A stretch of DNA of 64,000 nucleotides from Zhengella sedimenti (GTDB lineage: Bacteria; Pseudomonadota; Alphaproteobacteria; Rhizobiales; Rhizobiaceae): positions 310,001-374,000 of the forward strand of contig NZ_JBKFFP010000004.1 of the NCBI RefSeq assembly GCF_046506625.1. The letters run 5' to 3'. Made by a program: the position numbers and the translations under genes. How positions within the stretch are numbered: the first letter of the stretch is position 1; each line of letters begins with the position of its first letter. The notes beneath the pieces were generated by a model. That model was not told the DNA's origin. It worked only from the letters and a program-made list of their open reading frames with translations, and ran no database searches. This document shows positions 16,525-23,141 of the stretch, piece after piece.

Positions 16525-17334
16525 TCATGCCGGACGAAGGCCTGCCGCGGCCGCGGTGACAAGCGGGCCGCAGCGGGCGACGAATTCCTCGGGCTGCCAC
16601 TCCGCCAGGGATCCGGCCACATGAATGGCGCCGACCGGCCGCCCCGTCCGGTCAAGAATCGCCGCGGCGACCGCGACTTCGCCGACAAGCACCTCCTCGA
16701 TCGCCAGCGAGTAACCCGTTTCCCGGACCGCCTCGACCTGACGCAGGATCTGGTCGATCTCTACCGTGGTCCGGGGCGTGATCTTTCGCCGGTCGGAGCG
16801 TTCCAGGATGTCGAGGACCTCATCGTCGCCCAAATGGCTGAGCACCGCGCGGCCGCCCGAGGTGCAATAGGTCGGCACGCGCCGGCCGATCAGGTGAGCG
16901 TAGAACGTATCCCGCTTGCTCTGCATGCGAACGAGGTAAAGCATTGTCAGATCGTCAAAAAGACTGAGATCCACGCGCTCCTTGACCGTGCGGCGAAGAT
17001 CGGCGAGCACGGGAATCGCGCTGTTGACCAGCGGGTTGGAGCGAAGATAGTCGAACGAACGCTCCAGCACGCGCCGGCCGGGGACAATGCCGTCCGGCGT
17101 CTTTTCCAGGTAGCCGATCTGGACCAGGGTGTGAACGATCCGCTGGGCAGCGCTCTTGTCCATGCCGCTTGCCGCGGCAATCTCCGACAGCGACATCGCC
17201 ACCGGCTTCTCGGCAAACGCCTCCATCACCCTGAAGCCGCGCGCCAGAGCCTCCACGAACAACCGGTCCGTCCGTTGCGGAGCCTCCTGGGCCTTGGCCG
17301 CATTGGCGGCCTTTTCACGTCGTGGTTCGGTCAT
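16525..17334 (-). CDS. IclR family transcriptional regulator
   Basis: The 269-residue protein starts at ATG 17334 after GGGAGGACGAG. It has an N-terminal winged helix-turn-helix (about residues 45-95, with MSLSEIAAASGMDKSAAQRI) and a C-terminal GAF-like effector domain. The ending CGPLVTAAAAGLRPA is typical of IclR proteins. It is encoded between the two units it probably controls: the livF-type operon downstream on the same strand and the divergent M20-cupin unit. The twin inverted repeats at both promoters are its likely operators. It binds a small metabolite, presumably the imported compound or a breakdown product; whether it represses or activates is not shown, but operator placement suggests repression. 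Confidence 0.9.
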   Translation of the reverse strand: MTEPRREKAANAAKAQEAPQRTDRLFVEALARGFRVMEAFAEKPVAMSLSEIAAASGMDKSAAQRIVHTLVQIGYLEKTPDGIVPGRRVLERSFDYLRSNPLVNSAIPVLADLRRTVKERVDLSLFDDLTMLYLVRMQSKRDTFYAHLIGRRVPTYCTSGGRAVLSHLGDDEVLDILERSDRRKITPRTTVEIDQILRQVEAVRETGYSLAIEEVLVGEVAVAAAILDRTGRPVGAIHVAGSLAEWQPEEFVARCGPLVTAAAAGLRPA

Positions 17335-17390
17335 CTCGTCCTCCCGCCATTCCGCTCGCGGTTTCCGGCGCTACCTGTCGAGGACGAGGT

Positions 17391-17420
17391 TTGACCGCCG
17401 CGAACATTTCATTCTATGCT
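17391..17420 (+). promoter_or_regulatory. Predicted sigma70-type promoter of the M20-cupin unit
   Basis: TTGACC (17391-17396) and TATGCT (17415-17420) are separated by 18 bases, the same spacing as the divergent operon promoter. The expected start near 17427 lies before operator site B. The in-frame ATG at 17416 falls inside the -10 box and so cannot be the translation start. Confidence 0.55.
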
Positions 17421-17436
17421 CCCATGTAATGTAACC

Positions 17437-17453
17437 ATATTGCGGAGCGATAC
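17437..17453. promoter_or_regulatory. Predicted IclR operator, site B (ATATTGCGGAGCGATAC)
   Basis: The inverted repeat TATTGC-GGA-GCGATA is the same element as site A and begins 16 bases after the -10 box of the M20-cupin promoter. It also overlaps the leader just before the ATG at 17461 and abuts a possible promoter of the IclR gene itself. Confidence 0.65.
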
Positions 17454-17460
17454 GCTAGCA

Positions 17461-18624
17461 ATGAAAAATACGTCGACAAGCGATTTGGACTTTTTCCGTC
17501 TTGGCTTTGACAGCAGCCGGATGGCAGCCGGTTTGCGCCAATGGGTCGAGTGCGAAAGCCCGACCTATGACGCGGCCGCCGTCAACAGGATGATGGACCT
17601 GGCCGCCCGTGATCTTTCCATCATGGGCGCCGATATTCAACGGATTCCGGGCACGATGGGCTTTGGCGATTGCGTGAAGGCCCGTTTCCCTCACCCGCGC
17701 GCATCGGAGCCCGGCATTCTCGTTCTTGGCCACATGGATACCGTGCATCCGGTCGGCACGCTGGCGGATTTGCCCTGGCGGGAAGAAGCCGAGCGGATTT
17801 ACGGGCCGGGTGTCCTCGACATGAAGGCCGGCAACTATCTTTCGCTGGAGGCGATCCGGCTGCTTGGCGCGGCCGGTTTCCGAACGCCGCTGCCGGTGAC
17901 GGTCCTTTTCACCAGCGACGAGGAGGTCGGCAGCCCAAGCACGCGCGCCCTCATCGAGGCCGAGGCGGCGCGTCACCGCTATGTCCTCGTGCCCGAACCG
18001 GCGCGCCGCAACGGCGGCGTGGTCACAGGGCGCTATGCCATTGCGCGCTTCGACATCGTGACGCGCGGACGGCCGAGCCATGCCGGCCTGCGCCTGGGAG
18101 AAGGCGTATCGGCAATCCGGGAAATGGCGCACCAGATCATCGCCGTCGAGGCCATGACCGATGCCGAGACGGGCTACAGCGTCGGCGTGGTGCAGGGCGG
18201 GCAATGGTCGAACTGCGTCTCCACGACCTGCAATGCCAAGGCGCTCGTCTCGGCGACCACGGACGAGAACCTGGCGCAAGCCATAACCCGCATGGAGGCG
18301 CTGCGTCCCAGTGGCCATGACGCGCAGGTCGAGGTGACCCGCGATGTGACGCGGCCGGTCTGGAAGGCCAGCCCCGCGTCCTGGGCGCTCTATGAACATG
18401 CCGCCGGCCTGGCAAGGGATCTGGGATTCGAGATCCCGCACCAGGATTCCGGCGGCGGTTCCGATGGCAATTTCACCGGCGCCATGGGGATAGCCACGCT
18501 GGATGGTCTTGGCGCGCGCGGCGACGGCCCGCATACGCTGGACGAACATATCGTCACCGAAAGTCTCGCCGAGCGCGGCCGGCTGATGGCCGCGCTGCTG
18601 GCAACGCTGGATGGCAATGTCTGA
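17461..18624 (+). CDS. M20 family metallopeptidase (carboxypeptidase G2-like), second copy
   Basis: The start is set at ATG 17461 (MKNTSTSDLDFF), since the upstream ATG at 17416 is inside the promoter. The 387 residues carry VLGHMDTVHPVGTL, GPGVLDMKAGNYLSLE and TSDEEVGSPSTRA, the zinc ligands and general base of M20 enzymes. The lid domain contains RPSHAGL, and the end has GDGPHTLDEH. It resembles the M20 gene at 4696-5877 in every motif, and both appear to be under the same IclR control. It is the first gene of a two-gene unit with a cupin. The ribosome-binding site is weak (GGAG 13 bases away), possibly because the operator occupies the leader. Confidence 0.87.
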   Translation: MKNTSTSDLDFFRLGFDSSRMAAGLRQWVECESPTYDAAAVNRMMDLAARDLSIMGADIQRIPGTMGFGDCVKARFPHPRASEPGILVLGHMDTVHPVGTLADLPWREEAERIYGPGVLDMKAGNYLSLEAIRLLGAAGFRTPLPVTVLFTSDEEVGSPSTRALIEAEAARHRYVLVPEPARRNGGVVTGRYAIARFDIVTRGRPSHAGLRLGEGVSAIREMAHQIIAVEAMTDAETGYSVGVVQGGQWSNCVSTTCNAKALVSATTDENLAQAITRMEALRPSGHDAQVEVTRDVTRPVWKASPASWALYEHAAGLARDLGFEIPHQDSGGGSDGNFTGAMGIATLDGLGARGDGPHTLDEHIVTESLAERGRLMAALLATLDGNV

Positions 18625-18665
18625 CCGCCCGTGATCCGGGCCTTGCACACGAAAAGGAGGAAGGG

Positions 18666-18965
18666 ATGGGCGATCGCAAGCAGGCACAATCGGAAGTCCA
18701 GGTCGACACGGACGTCGTCCGGGTGACGAGATGGCACTTTCCGCCGGGTACCGAGACGGGATGGCACCGCCACGGCTACGATTATGTGGTGATCCCGGTG
18801 ACGGGCGGCACGCTGACGGTCGAGGATGCGGAAGGATCCCGGCCCTACCCGATCGAAAAAGGCATGAGTTATGCCCGCAACGCCGCCGTTTCGCACAATA
18901 TCGCCAACGATACGGATAGCGATATCACCTTTGTGGAGGTCGAACTGCTCGACCGTGCCGGGTAG
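18666..18965 (+). CDS. Small cupin-domain protein
   Basis: The 99-residue protein is a single cupin fold with PGTETGWHRHGYDYVV as motif 1 (two histidines of the metal site) and AVSHNIANDTDSD as motif 2. It starts at ATG 18666 after a strong AAAAGGAGG. It follows the M20 gene by 41 bp and is probably co-transcribed. Small cupins of this type act as isomerases, lyases or ligand-binding proteins, and no precise role can be assigned. The motif-1 glutamate is not in the usual place, so metal binding may differ. Confidence 0.8.
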   Translation: MGDRKQAQSEVQVDTDVVRVTRWHFPPGTETGWHRHGYDYVVIPVTGGTLTVEDAEGSRPYPIEKGMSYARNAAVSHNIANDTDSDITFVEVELLDRAG

Positions 18966-19234
18966 GACTCGAATGCTTGTCCTTTGCGGGCAGGATCGCC
19001 GGATCTGATTCCCGCGCAGTTCCGAACGATCTGCACGCAAACCGACGGTCGCCTCCGTGAGCGCTGGCGCAATGAACCCTGGCGGGTCGATAGCCGCCAA
19101 CGTCCGGACGACGACCGGCCGGCCGGTAGAACCCGTGCGCTTGGCCGGAGTAATATTGAAGCTTGCTCTAATTGAGTTGTTGACATAACCTTTTTCGATA
19201 CGGGCGACTTGGCAGAAGGCACCGGTATTCTTCG
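18966..19234. other. Intergenic region upstream of the regulator-SDR operon
   Basis: No credible gene is present in these 269 bp. The last 80 bases are richer in A and T and contain TTGACA at about 19184, a possible -35 box without a clear -10 partner. This is where the promoter of the 19235-25992 unit should lie. Confidence 0.5.
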
Positions 19235-19798
19235 ATGAAGGTTGAACAACCGACGAACCGGGCAAGCCGGCGGCTGGAAGAGGTTCGTTCCGTGTTCATG
19301 ACGGAGTACCGGACCTACCAATATCGCTTTGTCGAATTCTTCATTGAACACCTGACGGACATCAGCCGCGTATTCCGGGGCGATCTCCAGGCGATGATCG
19401 TGCTGGCGATCGTGGGACAGGTGCAACTCCGGGCAACGCGCAATGCCATCCAGGCCGGACTGGATCCCGCGGACCTGTCGCCGGAACGTCTCAGCGTCAA
19501 TGCATCGAGCATTGCCGAGGTCACCGGCATTCCACGCGAGACAGTGCGCCGAAAACTCGAACGGCTCGTCGAGCGCGGCTGGCTGGTCCGCAACCCTGAC
19601 AGCAGTTTCTGCCTCGCCGTCGTGCAGGGCGAGGCAACGGCTAGAAACGACCTGCTGGAGCTCGACGCAAGGGCACTGGAGCGGGTTGCAAGGCTGTTCC
19701 GGGACCTGGAAGTCCTTGTGTCCGCAAACACCGGAAGTGACGTGAACATTACTGCCCAAAATGGGCAGCATGAACCTGCCGACAAGAAACAGCTCTAG
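19235..19798 (+). CDS. Winged helix-turn-helix transcriptional regulator
   Basis: The 187-residue protein has a helical N-terminal half (about 20-75, with a hydrophobic stretch LQAMIVLAIVGQVQL). A winged helix follows near 88-125: NASSIAEVTGIPRETVRRK, then LVERGWLVRNPD for the wing. The helix pattern resembles Crp- and MarR-like DNA-binding domains, but no cyclic-nucleotide domain is present and I cannot assign a named family. It is the first gene of the unit that continues with the SDR at 19838, 39 bp away, so it probably controls these genes. An inverted repeat at 19808-19832 is one possible target. Confidence 0.75.
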   Translation: MKVEQPTNRASRRLEEVRSVFMTEYRTYQYRFVEFFIEHLTDISRVFRGDLQAMIVLAIVGQVQLRATRNAIQAGLDPADLSPERLSVNASSIAEVTGIPRETVRRKLERLVERGWLVRNPDSSFCLAVVQGEATARNDLLELDARALERVARLFRDLEVLVSANTGSDVNITAQNGQHEPADKKQL

Positions 19799-19807
19799 CT
19801 AGTCTTT

Positions 19808-19832
19808 CCTCCAAACGCGTTCGTTTTGGAGG
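19808..19832 (+). promoter_or_regulatory. Hairpin that sequesters the ribosome-binding site of the SDR gene
   Basis: CCTCCAAACG pairs with CGTTTTGGAGG around a 4-base loop, with one bulged T. The right arm contains the GGAGG ribosome-binding site for ATG 19838. Folded RNA would hide it, so the dehydrogenase may be under translational control or depend on ribosomes arriving from the regulator gene. It could instead be a DNA operator. Confidence 0.55.
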
Positions 19833-19837
19833 ATAGG

Positions 19838-20605
19838 ATGTTCGATCCCAGGAATTTCCGGCTTGACGGTCAAGTGGCCCTTGTTACCGGCGCCGGTGCC
19901 GGTATCGGCAGAGGGATTGCCGAGATGTTTGCCGGTGCAGGCGCATCGGTCGTGGTCAGCGACCTGAAGCAGGAAACCGCGGACGCGGTCGCCAAGGGCA
20001 TCACTGACGCCGGCGGCAAGGCCGTAGGCCTCGCCTGCAACGTGACCAAGGAAGAGGACCTGCAGGCCGCCGTGCAGGCTGCGATCGACAATTTCGGAAG
20101 TCTTTCCATCCTCGTGAACAACGCCGGCGGCGGCGGACCCAAGCCTTTCGACATGCCCATGGAGGATTTCCGCTGGGCCTATGAAATCAATGTCTTCGCG
20201 CCGTTCCGCCTGACCCAGCTCGCCGTGCCGCATATCGAGGCGGCCGGCGGCGGTGCGGTTCTCAATATCTCGTCGATGTCGGCCGAGAACAAGAACGTGC
20301 GCATGGCCTCCTACAGCTCGTCCAAGGCAGCGATCAGCCACCTGACGCGCAACATCGCCCACGATCTCGGGCCGAAGAAGATCCGCGTGAACGGCATCGC
20401 GCCGGGCGCGATCCGGACGGCGGCGCTGGCCTCCGTGCTCACGCCGGAGGTCGAGCAGACCATGCTCAAGCACACGCCGATCAAGCGCCTCGGCGAGCCC
20501 GCCGACATCGCGGGCGCTGCGCTCTACCTTTGCTCGCCGGCGGCGGAATGGGTCAGCGGCCAGATCCTGACCGTATCGGGCGGCGGCGTGCAGGAACTCG
20601 ACTGA
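19838..20605 (+). CDS. Short-chain dehydrogenase, HdhA-like (7-alpha-hydroxysteroid dehydrogenase type)
   Basis: ATG 19838 follows TTTTGGAGGATAGG. The 255 residues equal E. coli HdhA in length and share long identical stretches with it as I recall that protein: GAGAGIG, VVVSDLK, NNAGGGGPKPFDMPM, RVNGIAPGAI, SGQILTVSGGGVQEL. Cofactor motif GxxxGxG is at about 19-25, and the catalytic S and YSSSK are present. The enzyme should oxidise or reduce a secondary alcohol with NAD(H). HdhA acts on bile acids, but in a probably environmental alphaproteobacterium the substrate may be another polycyclic or cyclic alcohol. It is co-directional with a second SDR of the same type at 22324. Confidence 0.87.
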   Translation: MFDPRNFRLDGQVALVTGAGAGIGRGIAEMFAGAGASVVVSDLKQETADAVAKGITDAGGKAVGLACNVTKEEDLQAAVQAAIDNFGSLSILVNNAGGGGPKPFDMPMEDFRWAYEINVFAPFRLTQLAVPHIEAAGGGAVLNISSMSAENKNVRMASYSSSKAAISHLTRNIAHDLGPKKIRVNGIAPGAIRTAALASVLTPEVEQTMLKHTPIKRLGEPADIAGAALYLCSPAAEWVSGQILTVSGGGVQELD

Positions 20606-20627
20606 CACCGGACAACGGGGCTTCGCC

Positions 20628-21296
20628 ATGCGACCGGGACCTGAATGGTTTATCTTTCTTGAAGCGATCGGGCTGTTGTCCTTCGCCATCAACGCGATGA
20701 TCGTGACCCGGCCCAAGGGGCTTTCGACGCTGGGCGTCTTCGTGGCGGCCGCCGTCACGGCGCTGGGCGGCGGCACCCTGCGGGACATCCTGCTGGGGCC
20801 CGCGGCGCTGCCCTTCTTCTGGGTCGCGTTCCCCTTCTACTTTGTAAGCATTTTCATCGTTGCGGTGATTTATGCCAATTCGGAAACTGTGCAGAACCTG
20901 ATCGCCAAGCGTGACTTCGTGATGAAGGAAGGGACGGAGGCGCTGGCCTTCGCATCGCTGGGAAGTCTGGGCGCGGCCAAGACGTTCAATATCCTTTCGC
21001 CCGGAATGGGAGAGGGCATCTGGGCCGTGGCCCATGTGTGGGTCCTTTGTGCCTTCCTCGGCGCGATGACGGTGACCTTTGGCGGCATCATCCGCGACAC
21101 GCTCCTCAACGAGTTCCCGTCGACGCTGAAGTCCGGCAACGGCGCGCTGGAATCGGTGTTCATTGGCGCGGGTCTGGTCGGGCTGCTGCTGCTGCTCGGC
21201 GCGAGCCAACCCATCGCGCTGCTCGCGGGGTTCGTGCTCACGCTCGTCCTTCGTGTCCGCATCGTCCTGGCCGCCCGGGTCAAGAAAGGAGCCTGA
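20628..21296 (+). CDS. TRIC-type (UPF0126/YicG) cation channel family membrane protein
   Basis: The 222-residue integral membrane protein has about seven helices made of two repeated halves. The repeats show at ALGGGTLRDILLG (about 46-56) and TFGGIIRDTLLNEFPS (about 147-162), the glycine-rich kink and RD pair typical of prokaryotic TRIC channels. Those form trimers that conduct K+ or Na+. A spacer loop of about 75 residues separates the repeats. It lies 22 bp after the SDR and 3 bp before the D-hydroxyacid dehydrogenase, so co-expression is near certain. A role with these soluble enzymes is unexpected; counter-ion flow is one guess. Confidence 0.86.
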   Translation: MRPGPEWFIFLEAIGLLSFAINAMIVTRPKGLSTLGVFVAAAVTALGGGTLRDILLGPAALPFFWVAFPFYFVSIFIVAVIYANSETVQNLIAKRDFVMKEGTEALAFASLGSLGAAKTFNILSPGMGEGIWAVAHVWVLCAFLGAMTVTFGGIIRDTLLNEFPSTLKSGNGALESVFIGAGLVGLLLLLGASQPIALLAGFVLTLVLRVRIVLAARVKKGA

Positions 21297-21299
21297 CCC

Positions 21300-22301
21300 A
21301 TGAAAATCGCCGTTTTCTACGCCAAGCCTTACGAGACGCCGCGCTTCGACGAGGTCAACGCCGAGCATGGCCACGAACTGACCTATTTCGACGCCGCGCT
21401 CAACGCGCAGACGGCGCCGCTGGCCAAGGGCTTCGACGCGGTGTGCATCTTCGTCAACGACAGCGCTGACGCGGCCACGGTGGATATCCTCGCCGAGGGC
21501 GGGGTGAAGCTGATCCTCTGCCGCTCGGCGGGCTACAACCACGTCGATCTGGAGGCGGTGAAACGCAATGGCATGGCCGTGATGCGCGTGCCGGCCTATT
21601 CGCCGGTCTCCATCGCCGAGCACGCGGTGGGCATGATCCTGTCGCTGGTGCGCAACCTGCATCACCAGCACACGCGTGTTCGCAGCGGTAATTTCTCGAT
21701 GGACAACCTGACCGGCTTCACGCTGAACGGCCGCGCCGCGGGTATCGTCGGCACCGGAAACATCGGCCGTGCCACCGCCCGCATTCTCAAGGGGTTCGGC
21801 TGCAGCCTTCTCGGGACGGATCCATATCCCAATGACGAGATGATCGAACTCGGCATGAAATATGTCGACCGCGAGGACCTGTTCCGGCAGTCCGATATCG
21901 TGGTGCTGACCGCACCGCTCACCCCCGAAACAAAGCACATGATCAACGCCCAGTCGCTGAAGCTGTTCAAGCAGGGGGCGGTTCTCATCAATACCGGTCG
22001 CGGCCCGCTGGTCGACGCCAAGGCCGCGCTGGAGGCGCTGAAGAACCTGGAGACGATCTGGTATCTCGGCCTTGACGTCTACGAGGACGAGGCCGGCCTG
22101 TTCTTCGAGGACAAGTCAACGACGATCATCCAGGATGACACGCTGCAACTCCTGGTCAACATGAAGAATTGCCTCGTGACCCCGCATTCGGCCTGGCTGA
22201 CGCGCGAGGCGCTGCACGATATCGCCGCGACCACGCTGGGCAACGCGACCGACTTCGCCGCCGGCACGCCCGATCCGGCGCGCACGGTCAAGCTCGACTG
22301 A
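21300..22301 (+). CDS. D-2-hydroxyacid dehydrogenase, LdhA (fermentative D-lactate dehydrogenase) type
   Basis: The 333 residues follow E. coli LdhA closely: AVCIFVND near 50, RVPAYSPVSIAEHAVGM, nucleotide motif GIVGTGNIGRATARILKGFG, DPYPNDEMIELGMKYVD, NTGRGPLVD (catalytic Arg), DVYEDEAGLFFEDKS and TPHSAW (catalytic His). It should interconvert a 2-oxoacid and D-2-hydroxyacid with NADH in the cytoplasm; pyruvate/D-lactate is the simplest case. It sits between two SDR genes, so it may act on an oxoacid from the same pathway. Confidence 0.88.
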   Translation: MKIAVFYAKPYETPRFDEVNAEHGHELTYFDAALNAQTAPLAKGFDAVCIFVNDSADAATVDILAEGGVKLILCRSAGYNHVDLEAVKRNGMAVMRVPAYSPVSIAEHAVGMILSLVRNLHHQHTRVRSGNFSMDNLTGFTLNGRAAGIVGTGNIGRATARILKGFGCSLLGTDPYPNDEMIELGMKYVDREDLFRQSDIVVLTAPLTPETKHMINAQSLKLFKQGAVLINTGRGPLVDAKAALEALKNLETIWYLGLDVYEDEAGLFFEDKSTTIIQDDTLQLLVNMKNCLVTPHSAWLTREALHDIAATTLGNATDFAAGTPDPARTVKLD

Positions 22302-22323
22302 CGTCTCACAGAAAGGACACCCC

Positions 22324-23115
22324 ATGAGCTTCGACGCATTCGCCGATTTCCGCATGGACGGCCACAATGTCATCATAACCGGCGCTGCGCAGAACATTGG
22401 CGCGCAAATCGCCAAGACGATCTCCGCGGCAGGCGCAAAGGTGATGATCTGCGACCTGCAGGCCGAGAAATGCGCCGACACGGCATCGGACATCGCCAGG
22501 GAGACCGGCAACGAAGTCCACGGAATGGGCTGCGACGTGACCAGTGACGAGGACATCCAGGCCGTCGTCGACGCCACTGTCAAGGCATTTGGCGGCGTCT
22601 CCACCCTCATCAACAATGTCGGTTGGGGTGCTCGGCAACCCGACCCCGCCGCCATCCCCAGGGAAGAATTCCTGAAGTCCTACAACCTGAACACGGTCAG
22701 CGCCTACCGGATGAGCATGGCCTGCCTGCCCTGGCTGGAAAAGGCGGAGAACGCCTCGATCACCAATTCAGGCTCGTTCTCTTCCGCAGTCCCTGCTTAC
22801 GACATCCTGCCCTATGGCACGGCGAAGGCCGCGTTGAACCAGATGATGGTGTCGCTGGCGCACATGCTGGCGACGAAGGTGCGCGTCAACTCCGTCCTGA
22901 TCGGGACGGTTATCACCCCGGGCTACGCCGATGCCGGCGTCACGCCCGAGATGCAGGAGAAGCTGGCCCATCCCGACAACCTCATCGGACGGGCAGGCAA
23001 GATGGAGGACATCGCGAATGCGATGCTCTACCTTGCCTCGCCGGCATCGAGCTGGGTGAGCGGCCAGATCATCAACATCCACGGCGGCGGCCACGTCACG
23101 CGGCTATTCGGCTGA
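22324..23115 (+). CDS. Short-chain dehydrogenase, HdhA-like, second copy
   Basis: The 263-residue Rossmann SDR has TGAAQNIG in place of the usual TGxxxGIG, DLQAEKCAD, NNVGWG (a variant of NNAG), catalytic YGTAK after the serine in NSGSFSS, and SPASSWVSGQIINIHGGG near the end. Overall it is paralogous to the SDR at 19838-20605 but diverged. Enzymes of this type use NAD(H) on hydroxysteroids and related cyclic alcohols. It is 22 bp after the LdhA-like gene. Its stop codon overlaps a possible early start (23115) of the next gene. Confidence 0.85.
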   Translation: MSFDAFADFRMDGHNVIITGAAQNIGAQIAKTISAAGAKVMICDLQAEKCADTASDIARETGNEVHGMGCDVTSDEDIQAVVDATVKAFGGVSTLINNVGWGARQPDPAAIPREEFLKSYNLNTVSAYRMSMACLPWLEKAENASITNSGSFSSAVPAYDILPYGTAKAALNQMMVSLAHMLATKVRVNSVLIGTVITPGYADAGVTPEMQEKLAHPDNLIGRAGKMEDIANAMLYLASPASSWVSGQIINIHGGGHVTRLFG

Positions 23116-23141
23116 TGAGTCCGCGTGGCGAAAGGATAGCC

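Noticed and set aside
17416..17460. ATG at 17416 as start of the second M20 peptidase
   Set aside because: It lies within the predicted -10 box and the added residues include the operator; ATG 17461 fits better.
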